From assembly GCF_014655955.1 (NCBI RefSeq), contig NZ_BNBO01000007.1:62001-126000 (forward strand): DNA of 64,000 nt, written 5' to 3'. Numbering within the stretch: position 1 is the stretch's first letter; every line of letters begins with the position of its first letter. A model generated the notes under the pieces. That model worked only from the letters and a program-made list of their open reading frames with translations. It ran no database searches and was not told the origin of the DNA. Origin of the DNA: Kitasatospora indigofera (lineage in GTDB: Bacteria; Actinomycetota; Actinomycetes; Streptomycetales; Streptomycetaceae). The translations under genes were made by a program, and so were the position numbers. This document shows, piece after piece, positions 1-7,160 of the stretch.

Positions 1-189
1 GGCGGCGCCGGTCTCGGCGACCCGGTCGCGCCACAGCCCGATGCCGGGGACACCGGCCCGTACGCAGCCGTCGACGGCCTCGGGCAGGGTCCAGCGTTTG
101 GTGGTGGCGGTGTTGAGCGAGAGCCCTTCGAGGCCGGGGGCGGCCGCGAGACGGCCGGCGGCCGGGCGGGCAGCGGGACGGGCGGTCAT
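1..189 (-). CDS. Sugar phosphate isomerase/epimerase, N-terminal part (cut by window edge)
   Basis: Only the first 63 residues are present. They begin at an ATG (187-189) that overlaps the TGA of the DUF993 gene upstream in the same operon, so the two are translationally coupled. The stretch LSLNTATTKRWTLPEAVDGC followed by GIPGIGLWRD is the usual first strand and helix of xylose-isomerase-like TIM-barrel epimerases (AP endonuclease family 2). The preceding 20 residues are Ala/Pro/Arg-rich and probably disordered. Inferred role: isomerisation step in the sugar or sugar-acid pathway encoded by this operon. The substrate cannot be told. Confidence 0.75.
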   Translation of the reverse strand, partial: MTARPAARPAAGRLAAAPGLEGLSLNTATTKRWTLPEAVDGCVRAGVPGIGLWRDRVAETGAA

Positions 190-1349
190 CCGGCCACGCC
201 CCGCGAGGCGAGGAGGGCCCGCATCCGGGTGGTCGCGAGATCCGGGTCGGGCAGCGCCCCGGCCTCGCCGGCCAGCCGGAACACCTCGGCCAGGTGGACG
301 AGGTCGCGGCTGTCCTGCTCGCCGCCGACCATGGTGAAGTGGTCCTGGTGGCCCGCGAGATGGGCGAGCAGGACCACCCCGGTCTTGTAGTGGCGGGTCG
401 GCGCGGTGAAGATGTGCCGGGCCAGCGGCACGGTGGGTTCGAGGATCGCCCGGTACGCGGCGGTGTTGCCCCGGTCCAGGGCGTCCAGGGCGGCCGCGGC
501 GTGGCCGGCGAGCGGGTCGAAGACCCCCAGCAGGGCGTGGCTGAAGCCGCGGTCGTCGCCGAGGATCAGCTCGGGGTAGTGGAAGTCGTCGCCGGTGTAC
601 ATCTTGATGCCCTCGGGCAGCGCGCGGCGCAGCGCGATCTCCCGGTCGGCGTCCAGCAGGGAGACCTTGATGCCGTCCACCTTGGCCGCGTTGTCGCGGA
701 TGATCTCCAGCACCAGGGCCGCCGCCTCGTCCAGGTCGGCCGAGCCCCAGTAGCCCTCCAGCGCCGGGTCGAAGGGCGTGCCGAGCCAGTGCAGGACGGC
801 CGGCCGCTCCGTCCCGGCCAGCAGCCGGCCGTAGACCTCGGCGTAGTCCTCCGGGCCGGCCGCGGTGGCGGCCAGCGCCCGGCTGGCCATCAGGATCACC
901 TGGGCCCCGGCCGCCTCGACCACCTCCACCTGCTCCTGGTAGGCCTCGACGATCTCGTTCAGGCCGGGTGCGGCGGCGGTCAGCTGGTCGGTGCCCGCGC
1001 CGCAGGCCAGCCGCCCGCCGCAGGCCCGGGCGGCGGCGCCGGAGCGGGTGATCAGCTCGCGGGTGGTGGCCCAGTCCAGGCCCATGCCGCGCTGCGCGGT
1101 GTCCATGGCGTCGGCGACGCCCAGGCCGAGGGACCACAGGTGCTGGCGGAAGGCCAGGGTGGCCTCCCAGTCGAGCGCGGCGGGCGCGCCGGGGCGGTGC
1201 GCCCGGGCGGGGTCGGCGACCACGTGGGCGGCCGCGAACACGGTACGGCTGCGGGCCGGGCCGGCCGGGGCGGGCCAGGAGGGCGGTTCGGGGACCCGGT
1301 AGCGCAGGAGGTCCCCGGAGGGGCGGGGGAGCAGGATCTCGTCGGACAT
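186..1349 (-). CDS. DUF993 / dihydrodipicolinate synthase-like protein
   Basis: The 387-residue product starts at ATG 1347-1349. It resembles the DUF993 family, which has a class I aldolase-like TIM-barrel fold but no established reaction. Visible marks are a conserved GLGVADAMDTAQRGMGLDW segment near residue 75, IKMYTGDDFHYPELI around residue 255 and HYKTGVVLLAHLAGHQDHF near 335. The gene lies 53 bases downstream of the Gfo/Idh/MocA gene and overlaps the next gene by four bases, so the three form one operon. The likely role is aldol or retro-aldol chemistry on an oxidised sugar, inferred only from fold and context. Confidence 0.8.
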   Translation of the reverse strand: MSDEILLPRPSGDLLRYRVPEPPSWPAPAGPARSRTVFAAAHVVADPARAHRPGAPAALDWEATLAFRQHLWSLGLGVADAMDTAQRGMGLDWATTRELITRSGAAARACGGRLACGAGTDQLTAAAPGLNEIVEAYQEQVEVVEAAGAQVILMASRALAATAAGPEDYAEVYGRLLAGTERPAVLHWLGTPFDPALEGYWGSADLDEAAALVLEIIRDNAAKVDGIKVSLLDADREIALRRALPEGIKMYTGDDFHYPELILGDDRGFSHALLGVFDPLAGHAAAALDALDRGNTAAYRAILEPTVPLARHIFTAPTRHYKTGVVLLAHLAGHQDHFTMVGGEQDSRDLVHLAEVFRLAGEAGALPDPDLATTRMRALLASRGVAG

Positions 1350-1402
1350 GACTGGCCTCGAATCTGGCGGGCGGGTGGAAGGGGACTGCGGCCTGCGATG
1401 GC

Positions 1403-2554
1403 TCAGTGGGCCAGCGGCGGGATCGGCAGGCGTCGCCCGGTCCGGGCCGACTCCTGCGCCAGCTCGGCGAGTTGGACGCCCTTCGCGCCGGCCAGCAGGT
1501 CGTAGGGGAAGGGCGCGTCCGCGACCACGTGGGCGAGGAACTGCTCCCACTGGGCCTTGAACCCGTTGTCGAACTCCTCGTTGTCGGGCACCTGCTGCCA
1601 CTGCCCGCGGAACGGCTCGGTGGCCGGCAGGTCCGGGTTCCAGACCGGCTTGGGGGTGCCGGCCCGGTGCTGGAAGCGGCAGTTGCGCAGTCCGGCGACG
1701 GCGCTGCCCTCGGTGCCGTCGACCTGGAACTCGACCAGTTCGTCCCGGTCGACCCGCACCGCCCAGGAGGAGTTGATCTGGGCCACGATGCCGCCCTCCA
1801 GCTCGAAGACGCCGTAGGCGGCGTCGTCGGCGGTGGCGGGATAGGGGCGGCCCGCCTCGTCCCGGCGCTCGGGGATGTGGGTGGCGGTGTGCGCGTACAC
1901 CGAGGTGATCGGCGCGAAGGTCTGCTCCAGCACGTACTGCCAGTGCGGGAACATGTCCAGCACCATGCCGCCGCCGTCCTCGGCGCGGTAGTTCCAGGAC
2001 GGGCGCTGGGCGCTCTGCCAGTCGCCCTCGAAGACCCAGTAGCCGAACTCGCCCCGGACGGAGAGGATCCGGCCGAAGAAACCGCTTTCCACCAGCCGCT
2101 TCAGCTTCCGCAGGCCGGGCAGGAAGAGCTTGTCCTGCACCACGCCGTTGCGGACCCCGGCGGCCCGTGCCAGCCGGGACAACTCCAGTGCGGCGTCGAC
2201 CGATTCGGCGGTGGGCTTCTCGGTGTAGATGTGCTTGCCGGCGGCGATCGCGGCCCGGATCGCCGGCTCCCGGACCTGGGTCAGCTGGGCGTCGAAGTAG
2301 ATCTCGTTGGCCGGGTCGGCGAGCGCCTTGTCGAGGTCGGTGGTCCACTGCTCGATGCCGTGCTGTTCGGCGAGGGCCCGCACCCGGTCGGCGTTGCGGC
2401 CGACCAGCACGGGCTCGGGCCGGACGACCGTGCCGTCCGGCAGGACGAGCCCGCCCTGCTCGCGGATCGCGAGGATCGAGCGGACCAGGTGCTGGCGGTG
2501 GCCCATGCGTCCGGTGACGCCGTTCATGATGATGCCGATCGGCCGGATGGCCAT
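1403..2554 (-). CDS. Gfo/Idh/MocA-family NAD(P)-dependent sugar oxidoreductase
   Basis: A 383-residue oxidoreductase. The Rossmann part holds a G-x-x-G-x-x-G nucleotide motif (GVTGRMG, residues 12-18), and the EKPTA motif at about 112-116 supplies the usual catalytic-region lysine of the family. The C-terminal alpha/beta domain carries the GGGMVLDMFPHWQY segment. ATG 2552-2554 is chosen because GAAGGAG sits just upstream; a longer in-frame extension to 2650 would read across the operator. It is first gene of an operon with the DUF993 protein and an isomerase, and is divergent from a LacI regulator. Probable substrate: a sugar, inositol or sugar acid. Confidence 0.88.
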   Translation of the reverse strand: MAIRPIGIIMNGVTGRMGHRQHLVRSILAIREQGGLVLPDGTVVRPEPVLVGRNADRVRALAEQHGIEQWTTDLDKALADPANEIYFDAQLTQVREPAIRAAIAAGKHIYTEKPTAESVDAALELSRLARAAGVRNGVVQDKLFLPGLRKLKRLVESGFFGRILSVRGEFGYWVFEGDWQSAQRPSWNYRAEDGGGMVLDMFPHWQYVLEQTFAPITSVYAHTATHIPERRDEAGRPYPATADDAAYGVFELEGGIVAQINSSWAVRVDRDELVEFQVDGTEGSAVAGLRNCRFQHRAGTPKPVWNPDLPATEPFRGQWQQVPDNEEFDNGFKAQWEQFLAHVVADAPFPYDLLAGAKGVQLAELAQESARTGRRLPIPPLAH

Positions 2555-2650
2555 GTCGGGCTCCTTCGTGCGGTGGCCGGCGGGGGCGGATGCGGACGAC
2601 GCCGGCGGAGGTGGGCGGGGTGGGGGCGCCGTGACGTGCGGAACGGTCAT

Positions 2651-2664
2651 GGTAAGCGCTTTCC
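2651..2664. promoter_or_regulatory. LacI-type operator in the divergent promoter
   Basis: GGTAAGCGCTTTCC is a near-perfect palindrome with the central CG step of LacI/GalR operators and a perfect AAGCGCTT core. It sits 19 bases before the LacI start and about 97 bases before the oxidoreductase start, so one bound dimer could control both directions. Site type is inferred from family knowledge. Confidence 0.75.
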
Positions 2665-2682
2665 ACGAGGTACGTTACGAGC

Positions 2683-3744
2683 ATGGCGAACCCCAGGTCA
2701 ACCACTCGTGCGGGCCGGTCCACCGGCGCCGTCACCCTGCAGCGCGTCGCGGAACACGCCGGGGTGTCCATTGCCACCGCTTCCCGCGTGCTGCACGGCG
2801 GCGGCTCGCGCACCGTCGGCGAGGAGCTGCGCCGACGGGTGGAGAGTGCCGCCCGGGAGCTGGGCTACGTCTCCAACGCGCCCGCCCAGGCGCTGGCCCG
2901 CTCGGCCACCTCGGTGGTCGGGCTGATCGTGCACGACGTCGCCGACCCGTACTTCGCCGCCATCGCGGCCGGGGCGATGCGGGCCGCCCGCCGCCAACGC
3001 CTGATGATCATGATCGCCGCGACCTTCCGCGACCCGGAGCTGGAGATCGAGTACGTCCGCAGCCTGCGCGCCCAGCGCGCCCGCGCCCTGCTGCTGGCCG
3101 GCAGCGGTACGGACGACCGCTCGCTGACCGACCGGCTGGCCGCCGAGCTGGCCGGCTTCCGCGAGGACGGCGGGCGGGTCGCCTGCATCGGCGAGCGGGG
3201 CGCCGGGCCGGCCGTCCCGCTGGACCATGCCGGGGGAGCGGCCCGGGCGGCCACCGAACTCTGGCGGCTCGGCCATCGGCGGATCGGTGTGGTGGCCGGC
3301 CCCGCGGAGCTGCTGACCGTCCAGCAGCGGCTGGCCGGCGCCCGCCAGGCGCTGGCCCAGCTCGGCGGTGAACTGCCGGACAGCCGCGTGGTGTTCGCCG
3401 ACTTCACCCGGGCCGGCGGCCGCGAGGCGGCGCTGGAGCTGCTCGCCCGCGAACCGGGCCTCACCGCCGTACTGGCCCTGAACGACGTGATGGCGGCCGG
3501 CGTGCTGGCCGCGGTGCAGGACGACCTGGGCCGGGCCGTGCCGGGCGACGTCTCGGTGGTCGGCTTCGACGACGTGCCCTTCGCCGTGGACCTGCGGCCG
3601 GCCCTGACCACCGTCCGGCTGCCGCTGGAGGAGGCCGGCGAGCGGGCCGTCCAGCTGGTCGTCGAGGAGGCTCCGGCGGACCGCCCGCCGCTGGGCGTCT
3701 CCCTGGTGGTCCGGGACAGCACGGGGCCGGCGCCGCAGCGGTAG
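2683..3744 (+). CDS. LacI-family transcriptional regulator
   Basis: A 353-residue regulator. The N-terminal helix-turn-helix (residues about 17-40) reads VTLQRVAEHAGVSIATASRV, followed by the hinge helix region ending in NAPAQALARS. The rest is a periplasmic-binding-protein-like effector domain with the family signatures VVGLIVHDVADPYFA and VSVVGFDDVPFA. It is transcribed away from the sugar oxidoreductase operon, with a LacI-type palindrome in the gap. It most likely represses that operon and itself until a sugar ligand binds. The effector is not identifiable. Confidence 0.92.
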   Translation: MANPRSTTRAGRSTGAVTLQRVAEHAGVSIATASRVLHGGGSRTVGEELRRRVESAARELGYVSNAPAQALARSATSVVGLIVHDVADPYFAAIAAGAMRAARRQRLMIMIAATFRDPELEIEYVRSLRAQRARALLLAGSGTDDRSLTDRLAAELAGFREDGGRVACIGERGAGPAVPLDHAGGAARAATELWRLGHRRIGVVAGPAELLTVQQRLAGARQALAQLGGELPDSRVVFADFTRAGGREAALELLAREPGLTAVLALNDVMAAGVLAAVQDDLGRAVPGDVSVVGFDDVPFAVDLRPALTTVRLPLEEAGERAVQLVVEEAPADRPPLGVSLVVRDSTGPAPQR

Positions 3745-3997
3745 GACGAAGTCCGCCGGGCGGGACGGCCCGCCGCATTCCGCGGCCCGGAGGCTACGGC
3801 GCCCGCGGCCCGGTGACCGACGCGCAGCCCGGTGGCCGACGCGCCGCCCGGCGCGTCCGCCGGTGCCGTCCGTGCGCCGCGCCGCCCGGGCCGCTCGCGG
3901 TGCGGCACGTCGCGGCCGCCCGCGCACTACGCTGCCGGAAGGGCCGGCCGGCGCCGGGTCGCGGCGCCGCCCGCCGGGCGGAGCGAGGAGGATCCCG

Positions 3998-4627
3998 ATG
4001 GACAGCCAGGACTGGGACGCGCGGTACGGCGCCACCGAACTCGTCTGGGGCACCGAGCCCAACCGGTGGGTGGTCCGCGAGACCTCCGCGCTGCCCGCCG
4101 GGCGGGCGCTGGACCTCGCGGCGGGGGAGGGGCGCAACAGCATCTGGCTGGCCGGGCGCGGGTGGCGGGTGACGGCCGTCGACTTCTCGGAGGTCGCCGT
4201 GGAACGCGGCCGCCGCCTGGCCGCCGCCGGGCCGGCCGAGGCGGCCGGGCGGCTGGAGTGGGTCCACGCGGACGCGCTCCGCCATGAACCCGAGCCGGAC
4301 GGCTACCAGTTGGTGCTGGTGGTGTACCTGCACCTGCCGGCCGAGCAGCGGCGGGTGGTGCTGGGGCACGCGGCGCGGGCGCTGGCGCCCGGCGGCACCC
4401 TGCTGGTGGTCGGCCACGCCACCGCCAACCTGACCGGGGGCGTCGGCGGGCCGCGGGACGCCGGGGTGCTCTACAGCCCGCCGGACATCGTGGCCGACCT
4501 GGCCGGCCACGGGCTGCGCACCGTCCTGGCGGAGGAGGTGCGCCGGCCCGCCGTGACGGCCGAGGGGCGCCGCGCCGAGGCGATCGACACCCTGGTCCGG
4601 CTGGAGCGGGAGCGGCCGGCAGGCTGA
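3998..4627 (+). CDS. Class I SAM-dependent methyltransferase
   Basis: A 209-residue methyltransferase. Motif I (ALDLAAGEGRNSIWLA, residues about 37-52) forms the SAM-binding loop, VTAVDFSEVAVERG holds the acidic residue at the end of strand 2, and QLVLVVYLHLP is the post-motif strand. The arrangement resembles the TehB/thiopurine methyltransferase-like group common in actinomycetes. ATG 3998 has GAGCGAGGAGGATCCCG in front. Upstream (3745-3997) there is only G+C-rich intergenic sequence without a recognised gene. Substrate unknown. It is convergent with the MarR gene. Confidence 0.85.
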   Translation: MDSQDWDARYGATELVWGTEPNRWVVRETSALPAGRALDLAAGEGRNSIWLAGRGWRVTAVDFSEVAVERGRRLAAAGPAEAAGRLEWVHADALRHEPEPDGYQLVLVVYLHLPAEQRRVVLGHAARALAPGGTLLVVGHATANLTGGVGGPRDAGVLYSPPDIVADLAGHGLRTVLAEEVRRPAVTAEGRRAEAIDTLVRLERERPAG

Positions 4628-4646
4628 GGCGGCGGCCGTCGAGGAC

Positions 4647-4678
4647 GCCGGTGCCCCGGCCTGGCGGCCGGCGCCGGC
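4647..4678. terminator. Imperfect hairpin between convergent genes
   Basis: GCCGGTGCCCCGGCC and GGCCGGCGCCGGC can fold around a TGGC loop with one or two mismatches, in the 55-base gap between the convergent methyltransferase and MarR genes. It plausibly ends transcription from both sides. There is no T-tract. Confidence 0.4.
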
Positions 4679-4682
4679 CGGG

Positions 4683-5192
4683 TCAGCCTGCGGTGGGGTC
4701 CGCGGGTGACGGCGTGCCCGGCGGCCGCTCCGGTGCGGCCGCGCGCTGCTCGGCCACGATCCCCTGCACGGCGCCGAGGAAGCGCCGGACCGCCGCGAGC
4801 TCCGGCTCGCTGAAGTCCTGGCCGGTTTCGACGATCCCGCTGATCAGCGGCCCGAAGAAGGCCTGCCCCAGGGCGACCGCGCGCTCCTCCACCGCCAGCA
4901 GCACCCGCCGCCGGTCGCGGGTGTCCCGGACCCGCCGCACGTGGCCGAGCCGCTCCAGCCGGTCGAGCAGGGCGGTGGTGCCTGCCGAGTTCAGCCCGAG
5001 CTGCGCGCCGACCAGGCCGGGGGTCGCGGGGGTGCCCGCCCGGGCGGCGTCCAGGAGACAGACCAGGGCCCGCAGGTCGGTCGGGTGCAGTCTGTTGCGC
5101 TGCGCGAACTCGCCCCCGAGCAGGTTGAGTTCGATGGTGATGGCGCGGAGCTGGTGCACCAGTCGCAGGTCGGGCCCGGCCTCGTCCGTCAC
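4683..5192 (-). CDS. MarR-family regulator
   Basis: A 169-residue winged-helix regulator. The recognition region PGLVGAQLGLNSAGTTALLDRLERLGHV and the wing RVRDTRDRRRVLLAV are clear. GTG 5190-5192 is chosen because it is the only plausible in-frame start with GGAAGG ahead of it. It is divergent from an alpha/beta hydrolase gene, with a perfect 11+1+11 palindrome between them. It probably represses both genes; the ligand may be a small aromatic or lipophilic compound, as is common for MarR proteins. Confidence 0.9.
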   Translation of the reverse strand: MTDEAGPDLRLVHQLRAITIELNLLGGEFAQRNRLHPTDLRALVCLLDAARAGTPATPGLVGAQLGLNSAGTTALLDRLERLGHVRRVRDTRDRRRVLLAVEERAVALGQAFFGPLISGIVETGQDFSEPELAAVRRFLGAVQGIVAEQRAAAPERPPGTPSPADPTAG

Positions 5193-5241
5193 GTTCTCGC
5201 CTTCCGTCGCGGGTGCTTCCCCCAGCGGGTTCGACGGGCAT

Positions 5242-5264
5242 AGTATCTCGCCCGGCGAGATACT
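5242..5264. promoter_or_regulatory. MarR operator: perfect 23-base palindrome
   Basis: Bases 5242-5252 (AGTATCTCGCC) are exactly mirrored by 5254-5264 (GGCGAGATACT) around C5253. The palindrome lies between the divergent MarR and hydrolase genes, 49 bases before the MarR start and 30 before the hydrolase start. Its length and position fit a MarR dimer site blocking both promoters. Confidence 0.8.
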
Positions 5265-5294
5265 CGCTGGGGAACCTGATTCTGGGGGTGTTCC

Positions 5295-6143
5295 ATGACC
5301 GACGGCCCGACCCGCTTCCTCGCGGCCTACGACGCCGTCCTCGACGCCTGGCCGGTGCCCGTCGAGCGGCTGGACCTCGGCTCGGCCCACGGCACCACCC
5401 GGGTGCTCGCCTGCGGCCCCGAGGACGGCGAGCCGCTGGTGCTGCTGCACGGCGGCGGCGCCACCGCCACGGTGTGGTTCGCCAACGTGGCGGAGCTCAG
5501 CCGGACCAGGCGGGTGTACGCCGTCGACCGGATCGGCGAGCCCGGCCGCAGCGTGGCCGGGGGACGGCCGGTCCGGACGGCCGAGGACCTGTTCGACTGG
5601 CTGGACGGCGTCCTCGACGCCCTCGGCCTCGGCCGCACCGACCTCTGCGGGCACTCCTACGGCGGCTGGATCGCCCTCGGGTACGCCCTGCACGCACCGG
5701 AGCGGGTCCGCCGGCTGGTCCTCCTGGATCCCACCGGCTGCTTCGCCGGGTTCCGCCCCGGCTACCTGCTGCGCGCCCTGCCGATGCTGCTGCGGCCCAC
5801 CGCCCGGCGGGCCAGGTCGTTCCTCGCCTGGGAGACCGGCGGCGCCGAACTCGACGCCCGATGGCTGGAGTTGTACGGCCTCGGCGCCGAACTGCCCCGT
5901 GCCCGGGTGGTGCTGGGGCGGCAGCCGTCGGCGGACCGGCTGCGGGCCTCGACCGTGCCGGTCCTGGTCCTGCTGGCCGGGGGCAGCCGGGCGCACGACA
6001 GCCGGCGGGTCGAGGCGGCGGCCCGGCGCCGGCTCCCGGGCGTCCGGACGGCGGTGCTCGACGGCCTCACGCACCACGGCATCCCCTCCGTCGGGGCCCC
6101 GGACCTGAACCGCCGGATCGCGGACTTCCTCGGCCGGCCCTGA
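5295..6143 (+). CDS. Alpha/beta-hydrolase
   Basis: A 282-residue hydrolase. The oxyanion-hole motif HGGG is at about 52-55, and the nucleophile elbow GHSYGG at 119-124 makes Ser121 the nucleophile. A candidate acid and the His in LTHHGIPS near residue 258 complete the triad. The cap region is short. It probably hydrolyses a small ester, lactone or similar substrate, or may be a haloperoxidase/epoxide-hydrolase relative. Divergent from and likely controlled by the neighbouring MarR protein through the palindrome. Confidence 0.85.
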   Translation: MTDGPTRFLAAYDAVLDAWPVPVERLDLGSAHGTTRVLACGPEDGEPLVLLHGGGATATVWFANVAELSRTRRVYAVDRIGEPGRSVAGGRPVRTAEDLFDWLDGVLDALGLGRTDLCGHSYGGWIALGYALHAPERVRRLVLLDPTGCFAGFRPGYLLRALPMLLRPTARRARSFLAWETGGAELDARWLELYGLGAELPRARVVLGRQPSADRLRASTVPVLVLLAGGSRAHDSRRVEAAARRRLPGVRTAVLDGLTHHGIPSVGAPDLNRRIADFLGRP

Positions 6144-6221
6144 GGCCGGCCCGGCCGGCCGGGGCGGACCGGTCGCAGCCGGGCGCCCGCTGCCGAACGG
6201 CCGGTGCCGGTGGGCCTGCTG

Positions 6222-6252
6222 TTGACTTGGAGAGCACTCCAAGTGGTGGAAT
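6222..6252 (+). promoter_or_regulatory. MerR-type promoter with 19-bp spacer
   Basis: A TTGACT -35 box (6222-6227) and a TGGAAT -10-like box (6247-6252) are separated by 19 bases. A perfect inverted repeat (ACTTGGAG at 6225-6232, CTCCAAGT at 6237-6244) fills the overlong spacer. This architecture is diagnostic of MerR-family activation by DNA untwisting. It serves the short-chain dehydrogenase gene, leaving a leader of about 100 bases. No MerR gene is present in the window. Confidence 0.75.
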
Positions 6253-6362
6253 CCCTGCCACGACAGCGGCCACGCCGACAGCTGCCCGACAGCTGCCCGA
6301 GCGCCCGACGGCGGCCCGTGAGCCGCCGCCCGGCCGTGGCCGCAGGACTCAAGGGGGTACGG

Positions 6363-7064
6363 ATGACCGACTCGCCCGTCACACTGATCACCGGTGGTGG
6401 AAGCGGTATCGGGGCGGCCACCGCCCGGCAGCTGCTGGACCTCGGGCACCGGGTGGCCGTCACCGGGCGCGACAAGGGCCGGCTGGAGCGCTTCGCGGCC
6501 GAACTGGGCCGTCCGGCAGAACTGTTGGCGCTGGCCGGGGACGCCGCCGAGTACACCGACGTCGAGGCGGCGGTGGCGGCCACCGTGGCGGTCTTCGGGC
6601 GGCTGGACGCCGTGGTCGCCAACGCCGGTGTCGCCACCCACGACACCCTCGCCGACGGCGACCCGGCGGGCTGGCGCGAGATGGTGCTCACCAACGTGCT
6701 CGGGCCGGCCCTGCTGATCCGGGCCGCGCTGCCCGGACTCCGGGCGAGCCGGGGGCGGATCGTCCTGGTCGGCAGCGTGGCCGGCTTCGTGCACACCCCC
6801 GGCAACATCTACGGGGCCACCAAGTGGGCGGTGACCGGCCTGGCCGAGAACACCCGCCGGATGGTCACCGCCGACGGGGTGGGGGTCACCCTGATCGCTC
6901 CGGGACGGGTGGAGACCCCGTTCTGGGACGGGATGGGCGGGCTGCCCGAGGGGCTGCTGCTGACGGCCGACCAGATCGCCGCGTCGATCGTCTGGGCGAT
7001 CGGGCAGCCGCCCGGCGTCGACGTCAACAACGTCATCATCCGGCCGATCGGCCAGCCGGTCTGA
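6363..7064 (+). CDS. Short-chain dehydrogenase/reductase (classical SDR)
   Basis: A 233-residue SDR. The cofactor motif GGGSGIG is at 11-17, the NAG motif near 87-89, and the catalytic Ser138, Tyr150 and Lys154 lie in VGS and YGATK. ATG 6363 is chosen because AAGGGGG precedes it and the SDR fold begins at once; an upstream in-frame extension would read through the MerR-type promoter. Its regulation by a MerR protein suggests a response to an electrophile, drug or redox signal. Substrate unknown. Confidence 0.9.
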   Translation: MTDSPVTLITGGGSGIGAATARQLLDLGHRVAVTGRDKGRLERFAAELGRPAELLALAGDAAEYTDVEAAVAATVAVFGRLDAVVANAGVATHDTLADGDPAGWREMVLTNVLGPALLIRAALPGLRASRGRIVLVGSVAGFVHTPGNIYGATKWAVTGLAENTRRMVTADGVGVTLIAPGRVETPFWDGMGGLPEGLLLTADQIAASIVWAIGQPPGVDVNNVIIRPIGQPV

Positions 7065-7095
7065 GCGGCCCGGCGGCCCGGCGGCCTGGCGGCCC

Positions 7096-7143
7096 GCACC
7101 GGGACCGCCGGTGCCGGGCGGTGTCGGGCCGGACGGGCCCGAC
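7096..7143. terminator. Two hairpins between convergent genes
   Basis: GCACCGG/CCGGTGC (7096-7114) and GTCGGGCC/GGCCCGAC (7123-7143) are perfect stems with 5-base loops. They lie in the 96-base gap between the convergent SDR and ABC permease genes and probably form a bidirectional terminator. Confidence 0.55.
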
Positions 7144-7160
7144 CCGGCTGCGCCGGGCCG

